The translations under genes were made by a program, and so were the position numbers. The notes beneath the pieces are model-generated. The model saw nothing but the letters and a program-made list of their open reading frames with translations, was not told the origin of the DNA and searched no databases. DNA of 27,258 nucleotides from DTU098 sp964498525 (GTDB lineage Bacteria > Bacillota > Desulfotomaculia > Desulfotomaculales > Pelotomaculaceae): the NCBI GenBank assembly GCA_964498525.1, contig CAZCGU010000021.1, forward strand, positions 1-27,258, in the 5' to 3' direction. Shown piece after piece: positions 7,566 through 15,560 of this stretch (its first letter is position 1; each line of letters opens with the position of its first letter).

Positions 7566-8207
7566 ATGAAAACAAAATTTATTGTTATCTTGACTTTGGG
7601 TCTGTTTTTATTCGGAGCCGGCATGGCTATGGCGGCAAATCCGACTGTTTTTATCAACGGTGAAGAGTTGGTTACAGATAGCGCCGCTTATGTTGAAAAC
7701 GATACGCCCATGGTACCCTTAAGGGCAGTTTTTGAAGCTCTAAATCAAGAAGTGGCATGGAATGCCGAAGATCGTTCAGTAACATCGGGAAATATATTGC
7801 TGCAAATTGATAATAAGGTTGCCACTGTTAATGGAGAAAGCGTTACCCTGGATGTTGCCCCCACGATAGTTAACGACAGGACTTTTGTACCTTTGAATTT
7901 CGTAGCAGCAAGCCTGGATAAGGAAGTCCTGTGGGATGCTGCCCTGTTGCGCGCGGATATTAAGGACAAGCCAGTTGATGAAATTACGCCGGAAGATGAA
8001 AGCGCCCCGGTTGATGAAGGGACGCCGGAAGACGAAGTAACCCCGGAAGAGGAAGTAACCCCGGATGAAGAAGAAACCTTTGAAGATGAGGGAACTGCAG
8101 GGGACAATGGCACAGCGGAAGATGAAGGTACCTCTGATAACGACGACGGTGAAGACAATGGAACCCCGGAAAATGGAGACGATGAAGACGTTACAGTGGT
8201 AGAATAA
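7566..8207 (+). CDS. Secreted copper-amine-oxidase N-domain protein with acidic tail
   Basis: A 213-residue exported protein. Residues 1-23 are a signal peptide, probably cut after AMA. Residues about 26-130 are a copper amine oxidase N-terminal-like domain (Pfam PF07833 type), with two similar halves marked by DTPMVPLRAVFEAL and DRTFVPLNFVAASL, each followed by a V-x-W segment. Despite the name, this domain is not an oxidase and is thought to be a cell-envelope or binding module. Residues 136-213 are low-complexity acid: repeated T-P-E-D/E units and then Asp/Gly/Asn. The tail might bind calcium or keep the protein extended. AGGGAGG at 7550-7556 fixes ATG 7566. It stands alone and is followed by a terminator. 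Confidence 0.8.
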   Translation: MKTKFIVILTLGLFLFGAGMAMAANPTVFINGEELVTDSAAYVENDTPMVPLRAVFEALNQEVAWNAEDRSVTSGNILLQIDNKVATVNGESVTLDVAPTIVNDRTFVPLNFVAASLDKEVLWDAALLRADIKDKPVDEITPEDESAPVDEGTPEDEVTPEEEVTPDEEETFEDEGTAGDNGTAEDEGTSDNDDGEDNGTPENGDDEDVTVVE

Positions 8208-8291
8208 TCTTAAACGGCAGTTGTTTCTTCAACCAGATGATTTTCAATTCCCAATAACGGGAGGCTGAAAATTTGTTAAAATTTTAACAGC

Positions 8292-8347
8292 GCCGTAAAT
8301 AAAAACCCCTGGACCGGGCTAAACCCGTTCGGGGGTTTTTTTACGGC
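8292..8347 (+). terminator. Terminator after the acidic-tail protein
   Basis: Nested hairpin: GCCGTAAA (8292-8299) with TTTACGGC (8340-8347), inside it AAAACCCC with GGGGTTTT, inside that CGGG with CCCG; a seven-T run lies in the right arm. Strong structure, about 85 bases after the stop. Confidence 0.8.
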
Positions 8348-8791
8348 GGAACGGCAAAACCATGGCTTTTAACAGACAGCAAAACGTGGCGTTCACGTGT
8401 AAACCGGCCTGATCCATCCCTGCCGGTTAAGCCCGTAATGGCCTGAATCGCAGGGGTAACAAGGGTGTTTTAAGGCCGGTTGCCGTTAGTCAGTTTTGAT
8501 TTTAACGGCAGCTCAACTTGTACCGGGCGTAAATTTCAACACAGCTGGCGGGGTAATGATGTTGGGCGCAAAACCCGATAAGGCGGAAGAATCCGGGGGT
8601 TGCTGCTTTTGGTCAATACCGGATCCGTTTGGCGGTTTTTTGCCGAAGAGTTTTTAATTTAATAAAGGATTATCTTTACCCCTTGCAGAAAGATTGCCCA
8701 GTACGACAACTTTCGGGGGTGTTTTTATCGATAATCAACTGGCGCTAATTAGCGTTTCTATTCAATCTCTATTGCTGTAGAGGAGTTCACG
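8348..8791. other. Gene-free spacer before the GH18 gene; palindrome at 8743-8754
   Basis: No open frame with a ribosome site and no riboswitch class I could recognise. It contains an inverted repeat AACCGGC (8402-8408) / GCCGGTT (8422-8428) and a perfect 12-bp palindrome CGCTAATTAGCG (8743-8754), 37 bases before the GH18 start, a possible operator. Confidence 0.4.
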
Positions 8792-10057
8792 ATGAAAAGA
8801 CTTTTTACTCTAGTGGTTACTTTGGCAGTATTACTTGCCCTGGGGAGTACGAAGACAGTCCAAGCCCAAGCCCAACCGGAAGATATCCAGGTATATATAG
8901 ACGGCTTGCCTGTTTACTTTGATGTAAAGCCGGTAATTAAAAATGATCGTACCCTTGTTCCTTTTCGGGCCGTGGCGGAGATGTTGAACGTAAAGGTGAC
9001 CTGGAACGGCGCCGAACAAACTATAGATGCTTCGGATGGGGTAATTTCCGCGGAGCTGCAGATTGGCAGCAAGACTGCATACCGTAACAAGGCACCTGTC
9101 GTCTTAGAAACTCCGCCGGTAATTATCAAGGATCGGACGCTGATCCCCCTGAGGTTTTTTAGCGAAGCATTTAACTGCAGGGTTGAATGGGATGGGGACG
9201 CACGAAGCGTGCAGATCACTTCGCCGCCCGTGGCTATGACAGTAGTTGGCTATTACGCCCTGGGTGACCGGAACACCAGCAGTTGGACAAATCTATTTAA
9301 GAATGACTATCCCTCCACCGGCAGCGGCAATACCGATGTGGTTTCGGTTTTGGCTTTGGGGTGGTACAGCCTGGATGAGCAAGGGAACCTCATAACCGGC
9401 AGCAAGTCGGGATGGCAGCTTCCAGAGGGCTGGGAAGAGGTATTGGCCGCGGCGGGTAAATATAACATTGGGACAGAAATGGTAGTTCATTTAACTGATG
9501 GCGAAGGTATCCTTTCCAACCTGTTGACTGAAGAAACAGCCATGTCCAGGGCCATAAGTGATATTACAAAAGAAGCGATCCTGTACACAGGCGTTAATCT
9601 TGACTTTGAAGGTTTGGGCTGGCGGACCCAAAATGAGGAATTGACAGCGGAACGGCAAGGCTTCATCAAGTTTGTCCAACTCCTCTCCGGGCAATTGAAA
9701 AAAGCGGGCTGCAGTTTAACCCTGACACTTCATGCCCCAAACAGCGCCTACAAAGGTTATGACTACCAGGCGTTGGGAAGATATGCCGACCGGATTATTA
9801 TAATGGCCTATGATTACGGAACTGTACCGGAACCGTTGGACCTGGTAGTTGAAGCCGTGGAGTTGGCCAGGGAAGTTGTTTCGCCGGAAAAACTGGTACT
9901 GGGGATTTCCATTCCCGGTGAAACGGCGGAAAGTATTCCGGCCAAGGTGGGAGCAGCCAAAAGATACAACCTTGAAGGTATCGCCCTATGGCGGCTGGGC
10001 CTTGTTTCAGACGAGATCTGGAATGTCCTGAGAAGTACCATTGCCTTAAGGCAGTGA
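8792..10057 (+). CDS. Secreted glycoside hydrolase family 18 protein with copper-amine-oxidase N-domain
   Basis: A 421-residue exported protein. Signal peptide 1-26 (cut near VQAQA). Residues about 30-145 form a copper-amine-oxidase-like domain (DRTLVPFRAVAEML at 52-65, DRTLIPLRFFSEAF at 114-127). Residues 150-421 are a GH18 TIM barrel: VVGYYALG opens strand 1, VNLDFEG (268-274) is the DxxDxDxE-type active site with Glu273 as the acid, IIIMAYDYG (335-343) is strand 6 and GIALWRLG the last strand. GH18 proteins of this kind (YaaH/YdhD-like) cut or bind peptidoglycan or spore cortex glycans. GAGGAG at 8780-8785 supports ATG 8792. Single gene with a terminator behind it. Confidence 0.88.
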   Translation: MKRLFTLVVTLAVLLALGSTKTVQAQAQPEDIQVYIDGLPVYFDVKPVIKNDRTLVPFRAVAEMLNVKVTWNGAEQTIDASDGVISAELQIGSKTAYRNKAPVVLETPPVIIKDRTLIPLRFFSEAFNCRVEWDGDARSVQITSPPVAMTVVGYYALGDRNTSSWTNLFKNDYPSTGSGNTDVVSVLALGWYSLDEQGNLITGSKSGWQLPEGWEEVLAAAGKYNIGTEMVVHLTDGEGILSNLLTEETAMSRAISDITKEAILYTGVNLDFEGLGWRTQNEELTAERQGFIKFVQLLSGQLKKAGCSLTLTLHAPNSAYKGYDYQALGRYADRIIIMAYDYGTVPEPLDLVVEAVELAREVVSPEKLVLGISIPGETAESIPAKVGAAKRYNLEGIALWRLGLVSDEIWNVLRSTIALRQ

Positions 10058-10103
10058 GTGTATTCGATTGGTTTTCCCCCTGTAAAAAATATTGATAACA
10101 GGT

Positions 10104-10148
10104 GACGAATAAGTTAGTTAAGCCGCGACTAATATATTCGTCATTTTT
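10104..10148 (+). terminator. Terminator after the GH18 gene
   Basis: GACGAATA (10104-10111) pairs with TATTCGTC (10135-10142), with an inner TTAGT/ACTAA stem, then ATTTTTG. About 45 bases after the stop. Confidence 0.65.
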
Positions 10149-10618
10149 GCCGGAATTGTTTTTTTTGGATAACAATCTGCCGGAGAATGCAGTGGAGATC
10201 TGAAAGGGCCGGAAGTTGTACAGGGGATAGGCTGCTCGCGGCAGGTGAAGTTTGGTTGCGCTTTTAAGGAACCTGCTGGAACAAAAACACAATCCCTTTC
10301 CTAAAGGGATTGGCGGGGGGCGATTGGCCGGCATAATGCCCCGGCGTAGTTTAAGTTGGTCATGGTGTGAACCATTTTATCTATAACTTCGTCATATATA
10401 TAGAAGCGCCTTAATCAGGAAAATTATGGGCGGTTTTTAAAGCACGGAAAAGGCAGCAGGGCGGCTTAGATTTCAATAGCCCCAAAACAAAAGGAAATAG
10501 CCTGTGAATTGGAGTAGTTTGCCTGTTTACCCCTTGTCCGGGCCGGAAAAGGCGGTGATCCCGGGAAATATCGCAACAGCTGTTAATTAAATTCAGATTG
10601 GAAAGGGAGTTTGCTGTA
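10149..10618. other. Gene-free spacer with a small perfect hairpin
   Basis: Nothing coding recognised. AATCCCTTT (10291-10299) and AAAGGGATT (10303-10311) form a perfect 9-bp hairpin with a 3-base loop but no T-run. Other short GC-rich dyads occur near 10330-10350. No known RNA class recognised. Confidence 0.35.
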
Positions 10619-11713
10619 ATGACCAAAAAAGCTTTTTTGCTGGGAATAATTGTTTTGTCGGTCCTGTCATTTTGCGCCTATGGTTTTGCCGCAACCGGCG
10701 TCCAGGGCGCCATCGAACTTGAGGGTACTGGAATTGAGGCCGCCCCTCACATTGACGGAGGGAATCTATATTTACCCCTACGGACAATTGGTGAAGCCCT
10801 GGGTTATAATGTGGGATGGTCGGAAAATGAGCATGCCATTACCATCTCCGGGGCAGAAAATAATATTATTATTGATTTAAATAACAATAAAATAAGCGCA
10901 GATGGGCATGATTATTATCTAGACAGGAATTATAAAATAATCGAAGACAGAACTTACCTGGGGGCGGACTTCTTTTCCGACAGCCTGGGACTGGAGGTCC
11001 TCTGGGACAAGAATAGCGGCCTAATCCAACTGGCCAGGGCGCCCAAAAATGCAATTTCCCTAAAAACAATAAAAGAAACTTCTGAAACGGGTTTTATCAA
11101 GATTACCTTGCAATATCCTCAGATTGACGGTTTGGAGGACCTGGCTGTGCAGGATAAAATCAATTTGGTTTTTAGTGAAGCAGCCGGGGCGGCCAGGGAT
11201 GAAGGTTTGAAAAATGCCGAAGAAATGGAAGGGTATATTAAGTCCGGATATACGGGCAGCCCTAACAAGTGTGAAACCTATTTTGACTACAGGCTGAAAT
11301 ACAACCAAAAGGGACTGCTCAGCGTTGTGTGCATGAATTACCAGTACACCGGTGGGGCGCACGGAACAACGATGCAGAGTTCCCATACCTTTAACCTGAA
11401 AACAGGCGCAGAATACCAGCTGGCAGATTTGTTTGCAAGCGGCGCAGACTACGTTTCTGCCATCAACAGCGCCGTTAAGGATGAGATCGGGGTGAGGTTA
11501 ACCACAGGGGCGCTGCCGGAATATTCAATTGAACCATTTGAGACCATCGAGGAAAACCAGGACTTTTTCCTGTCCCATGATGCGCTTGTGGTCTATTTCC
11601 AGCAGTATGAGCACTGGCCCTACGCCGCCGGCATACAGGAGTTTCCCGTTAATTTTTCAACGCTTAAAGATATGCTTGAGCCCGGGTTTTTACAGATAAT
11701 GCAGGCAGCCTAG
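10619..11713 (+). CDS. Secreted copper-amine-oxidase N-domain protein with DUF4163/DUF3298 (RsiV/PdaC-like) domain
   Basis: A 364-residue exported protein. Signal peptide 1-24. Residues about 28-140 are a copper-amine-oxidase-like domain (GGNLYLPLRTIGEAL in the first half, DRTYLGADFFSDSLG in the second). Residues about 145-245 resemble DUF4163 and about 255-360 resemble DUF3298: YTGGAHGTTMQSSHTFNLKTG is the hallmark, followed by FFLSHDALVVYFQQYE. These two domains occur outside the membrane in the anti-sigma factor RsiV, which binds lysozyme, and in the deacetylase PdaC. There is no transmembrane anchor or deacetylase domain here, so a secreted ligand-binding role is plausible. AAAGGGAG at 10602-10609 supports ATG 10619 over TTG 10598. 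Confidence 0.82.
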   Translation: MTKKAFLLGIIVLSVLSFCAYGFAATGVQGAIELEGTGIEAAPHIDGGNLYLPLRTIGEALGYNVGWSENEHAITISGAENNIIIDLNNNKISADGHDYYLDRNYKIIEDRTYLGADFFSDSLGLEVLWDKNSGLIQLARAPKNAISLKTIKETSETGFIKITLQYPQIDGLEDLAVQDKINLVFSEAAGAARDEGLKNAEEMEGYIKSGYTGSPNKCETYFDYRLKYNQKGLLSVVCMNYQYTGGAHGTTMQSSHTFNLKTGAEYQLADLFASGADYVSAINSAVKDEIGVRLTTGALPEYSIEPFETIEENQDFFLSHDALVVYFQQYEHWPYAAGIQEFPVNFSTLKDMLEPGFLQIMQAA

Positions 11714-11854
11714 GCCCAAAAAGTTTTGTTTGTTAGCCGGCGTTAATTTGTTCCCGGCCGCTGCGGCTACCCGGGCAGGCCGCACCGCCGGAGTTAACCG
11801 GCCAGAGCCAATAATGTTGAGAATAATAGCTGATCCGGAAAGGAGTCTGTTCAA

Positions 11855-12346
11855 ATGAATAAAATACAGGCTAACAAGCGGAGTTGTCTTCAGCCGGCGC
11901 CGAAGGTTTTAATCTCCTGCAGGGGAACAGACGGGGAAAACAATGCGCTTGTGGTTGTTTATTGCTGTAATTGCAGTTTTGATCCACCCATGGTGATGGT
12001 GGGAATTGTCCCTACCCGTTATTCCTATAAAATGATCAAGGAATCAGGTTGTTTTGTAGTCAACCTGGTGGCCAAGAACTACAAGGACACCTTTGAATAC
12101 CTTGGAACCCACAGCAAACGCGACGAGGATAAGCTCACCAAAATGAATGTTAAGCTTGGCCAGGCTGTTAAAGTAAATGCGCCAGTTTTATCCGATTGTC
12201 CGGTGAACATCGAATGTACCATAGTTGATTCTGTTAAAACAGGTTCACACGAGATGTTTATAGCCCGGGTGGAATATGTTCACGCCGCTCCGGAGTATGT
12301 CAACGAAAAAGGGGATATTGATTTTTCATCCATTGATTTCCTGTAG
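11855..12346 (+). CDS. Flavin reductase family protein (FMN-binding split barrel)
   Basis: A 163-residue protein of the flavin-reductase-like family, which binds FMN and often reduces flavins with NAD(P)H or acts as a flavoredoxin. Visible features are the N-terminal strand PAPKVLISCRG, the PPMVMVGIVPTRYSYKMIKESG segment that lines the flavin, FVVNLVAKNY, and a HEMFIARVEYVHA strand near the end. It has several N-terminal cysteines (C11, and CCNC near 45). GGAAAGGAGT just upstream fits ATG 11855. Followed after 48 bases by the DUF364 gene, with its own ribosome site; the two could be cotranscribed. Cofactor partner unknown. Confidence 0.8.
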   Translation: MNKIQANKRSCLQPAPKVLISCRGTDGENNALVVVYCCNCSFDPPMVMVGIVPTRYSYKMIKESGCFVVNLVAKNYKDTFEYLGTHSKRDEDKLTKMNVKLGQAVKVNAPVLSDCPVNIECTIVDSVKTGSHEMFIARVEYVHAAPEYVNEKGDIDFSSIDFL

Positions 12347-12394
12347 TCTTTTATTTATATGGAATTGATTAGAAACGCTGGGAGGTTTTAACCA

Positions 12395-13165
12395 ATGATT
12401 TTAGAGCGGATTTACGATTTAGCTTCACCCGGGCTCGCGGGCAAAAAAATAAAAGAGGTGAGGGTTGGCCTGGGATTGATGGCAGTTGAACTGGATAGCG
12501 GCTCCATAGGTGTTACCTATGTCTTAAGAAGGGAAACTGGTCATACCTGTGCGGCCCTTCCCATGGCCGGAAATCTTATTGGGATGCCCGCCGGGGAAGT
12601 TGCCGGGTGGGCTTTGCAGGGTAAAAATGTCATAACTGTTGCCATGGGCCTGGCGGTGTTAAATTCTGTCGCTGAATTCGACAAACTGGAACAGGAGCAC
12701 GGTCCCCACGACTCCGATGCGGCATTTTCCGCAGAAATCCGGCCCTCGGATACAGTTGCGGTTATAGGACATATCGGACCCATTATTGCCACCTTAAATA
12801 ACAAAGTCCAGCGCCTGTTAATCTTTGAACGGGGGGAGGGCGTTGCCGGCCAGGTTTACCCGGAAAGCGCCCAGCCCGAACTTTTGCCCCAGTGCCAGGT
12901 GATTTTCATCAGCAGCACATCGCTTATCAACGGAACTCTGGAGAATCTTTTGAAATATTGCACCGGGGCACGGGATGTGGTTATGGTTGGTTCCAGCACA
13001 CCTTTGTATCCCGAAGCCTTCAACGGTTCCGGAGTAACCATCCTTTCGGGAACGAGATGGCTGCCGTCAAACCGGGAAGCCATTTTTACCGGCATCAGCC
13101 AGTGTATTGGAATGAAGCAACTAATTAAATACGGACAGAAAATATCGGTTAAAGTAAAGAATTAA
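12395..13165 (+). CDS. DUF364 / DUF4213 domain protein (putative heavy-metal chelation)
   Basis: A 256-residue protein matching the DUF4213-DUF364 arrangement: an N-terminal enolase-N-like part (about 1-85) and a Rossmann-like C-terminal part with VAVIGHIGPI, then VIFISSTSLINGTLENLL, VVMVGSSTPLYPEAF and a closing FTGISQCIGMKQLIKYG. The family is called putative heavy-metal chelation from structure; no reaction is established. In anaerobes such genes often lie near metal-cofactor or molybdenum systems; here its neighbour is a flavin-reductase-like gene. GGGAGG upstream (12380-12386) supports ATG 12395. Confidence 0.75.
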   Translation: MILERIYDLASPGLAGKKIKEVRVGLGLMAVELDSGSIGVTYVLRRETGHTCAALPMAGNLIGMPAGEVAGWALQGKNVITVAMGLAVLNSVAEFDKLEQEHGPHDSDAAFSAEIRPSDTVAVIGHIGPIIATLNNKVQRLLIFERGEGVAGQVYPESAQPELLPQCQVIFISSTSLINGTLENLLKYCTGARDVVMVGSSTPLYPEAFNGSGVTILSGTRWLPSNREAIFTGISQCIGMKQLIKYGQKISVKVKN

Positions 13166-13234
13166 GATCAAGATCACGGTTTTAACAAATAACACGAATT
13201 AATCGAATAAAAAAGGTGATGAGAGGTGAGCTAA

Positions 13235-15385
13235 ATGAAAAGATTATGGTTGCCCCTTTGCGGTTTGCTGCTGCTCCTGGGGGCGACAAGCGGCTGTTCC
13301 GGCCAGCCGGGGGCGGATGAAAAGAACTCTCTCCAGCAGTCTTCTTCCCGGCCGGCGGCGGTTGCCGCGATATTTGCTAAGTATGAGGAAGTGCCCGTAA
13401 AGGTAAAGCCGGCCGTGCCCTCCTATACGGTGGAGTCCGGCCTGGGCAACATCACCAACAAGGACATGTTTGAACTATCCCCGGCGGCCAGAGAACTTCT
13501 TGCCAAAAACAATTTTGTGGTAGTTCCCAGCCAGTACGAAAAAGAGTTCTTTTCCCTGTACGAGAGAAACCGCTATGAACCGGTGCCGCTGTTTGTGACC
13601 ACCGATTCCGTACTCCACAATTACCACCTGTTTTTTGATCATCTGCTGCGGGTTGTGGAGACCGAAAAACTGGCCGGGGAATTAAAAGAACTAAATAAGG
13701 CCATGCTGGCCGAGGCTCAAAAACAATATAAAGACCTTAAGGGCACCAATTGGGAAAACGCCGCCAAAAGAAATGTGAGTTTTTTTGCCGTGGCCGGCAA
13801 GCTCATGGAGCCCAATACGGAAATCCCTTCTATTGTTAAAGATGTTGTTAAAAAAGAATTGGCTCTGATTGAAAGTCATCAAGGTATCGAAGTTTCGCCG
13901 CTGATGAGCGCCGGCGGGAGTGACGATCCCCTGAACGCTCTTCAGGAAGATTATTCCCAGTACATACCCCGGGGGCATTACGAAAGAACGGAACTGCTGC
14001 AAAACTACTTTAAATCCATGATGTGGTACGGCCGCTTAACTTTCCGCTTAAAGAATGAAGATGAAACCAGGTCTGCTGTTTTAATCACCCAGGCCCTGAA
14101 CCAGGGGGATAACAGGGTAAGCTGGGACAAGATTTACGCCACTACCACCTTCTTTGTCGGTAAAAGCGACGACCTCTCTTATATTCAGTATAAGGAACTG
14201 GTTGACGAGATCTATGGCGCGGACGCCTCCCTTCAGGCGCTGGTTTCCAGTCCGGAGCAATGGAAGGCATTTTTAGCGTCGGCGGCTGAGTTGGCGCCCC
14301 CGGCCATAAATTCCCTGCCTATTTTTGATGAAACCATACAGCCGGACCGGGAAGCTGAAATAAAAGGCTTTCGTTTCATGGGGCAGCGCTTTACCCTGGA
14401 TGCTTCTGTTTTCCAGCGGCTGATTTACCGGGAGGTCAAGGAAAACAGCCAGGGTCAAAGAAGAATGCTGCCCAAAGCCCTGGACATCCCAGCCGCCATG
14501 GGTTCGGCGGAAGCATACTCCATTCTGGATTCCATGGGGGAGACGGCCTACCAGGGCTACCCGGAAAACATGGGCAAAATGAAAGCATTTATAGCCGGCC
14601 TGGGCCCGGAAACCTGGACCCAGAACCTTTACTGGAGCTGGCTTTACACGCTGACGCCCCTGCTTCAGGAAAAACCCGCCGGATATCCCTCCTTTATGCG
14701 CAATTCCGCCTGGGCCAGAAAAGAACTCAACACCTATCTGGGCAGTTGGACGGAGTTAAAACATGACACTATCCTTTACGCCAAACCGGTTTACGCGGAA
14801 GCAGGAGGCGGTGGGGAAATTATTGACGACCGGGGCTATGTGGAGCCTAACCCGGAGCTTTACGGACGTCTGGCCTCACTGGTGAAAATGACCAGGGAAG
14901 GCCTCCTGACCAGGGAGCTTTTAAATGAGCGGGACCAGGAGAGTCTGAACAGGATGGAGCAGCTGATTCTGGCTTTGAAAACCATCTCCGAAAAAGAACT
15001 GGCCAACACCCTTTTAACCGACGAGGAATATGATTTAATCCGCTCCTACGGCGGCCAGCTGGAGCATTTCTGGCTGGAAGCCCTGCGGGATGAAGGCATC
15101 GACCACCGCTCCGCTATTTATAACCGTCCGGCTGCTCTGGTGGCGGATGTGGCCAACGATCCCAACGGCCAGGTGCTGGAAGAAGCCACCGGCAACATCT
15201 TTGAAATTTACGCCGTTGTGCCGGTAGACGGCAAGCTAAGAATTGCCCTGGGCGGGGTCTATTCTTATTACGAGTTCCCCTGGCCCCTTAATGACCGGCT
15301 AACCGATTCCAAATGGCATGAAATGTTAAACGATGGGGAGGTTCCGCCGCTGCCCCAATGGACCGGCGCCTTTATTGCCCCCTGA
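13235..15385 (+). CDS. DUF3160 domain-containing lipoprotein
   Basis: A 716-residue secreted lipoprotein. The N-terminus has a charged start, a Leu-rich core and a lipobox ending at Cys21 (ATSGC), then a Ser/Gln/Pro linker. Nearly all the rest matches the DUF3160 pattern: SPAARELLAKNNFVVVPS near 80-100, YERNRYEPVPLFVTTDSVLHNYHLFFDHL, and YSYYEFPWPLNDRLTD before the C-terminus. DUF3160 is an alpha-rich domain of unknown function found in secreted proteins of Firmicutes, chloroflexi and archaea. GGTGATGAGAGGTGAG lies upstream of ATG 13235. Function unknown. Confidence 0.82.
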   Translation: MKRLWLPLCGLLLLLGATSGCSGQPGADEKNSLQQSSSRPAAVAAIFAKYEEVPVKVKPAVPSYTVESGLGNITNKDMFELSPAARELLAKNNFVVVPSQYEKEFFSLYERNRYEPVPLFVTTDSVLHNYHLFFDHLLRVVETEKLAGELKELNKAMLAEAQKQYKDLKGTNWENAAKRNVSFFAVAGKLMEPNTEIPSIVKDVVKKELALIESHQGIEVSPLMSAGGSDDPLNALQEDYSQYIPRGHYERTELLQNYFKSMMWYGRLTFRLKNEDETRSAVLITQALNQGDNRVSWDKIYATTTFFVGKSDDLSYIQYKELVDEIYGADASLQALVSSPEQWKAFLASAAELAPPAINSLPIFDETIQPDREAEIKGFRFMGQRFTLDASVFQRLIYREVKENSQGQRRMLPKALDIPAAMGSAEAYSILDSMGETAYQGYPENMGKMKAFIAGLGPETWTQNLYWSWLYTLTPLLQEKPAGYPSFMRNSAWARKELNTYLGSWTELKHDTILYAKPVYAEAGGGGEIIDDRGYVEPNPELYGRLASLVKMTREGLLTRELLNERDQESLNRMEQLILALKTISEKELANTLLTDEEYDLIRSYGGQLEHFWLEALRDEGIDHRSAIYNRPAALVADVANDPNGQVLEEATGNIFEIYAVVPVDGKLRIALGGVYSYYEFPWPLNDRLTDSKWHEMLNDGEVPPLPQWTGAFIAP

Positions 15386-15560
15386 AAACCGAAGGGAATT
15401 TAAAATTGGCGGAAACCAACCCCTAAGCCCTGATGAAACCTTAAAAGCTAATAAAAAAACTGCAATCAGAACAAAATAGTCACCAAAAAAAACATAAATG
15501 TAACTAAAGTTAAACATGAAACCAAAAATAATACTATTACAGGACTACAAATAGACTACG

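Noticed and set aside
8348..8791. Riboswitch (cyclic-di-GMP, SAM or similar) before the GH18 gene
   Set aside because: No consensus core of any class I know could be found by eye.
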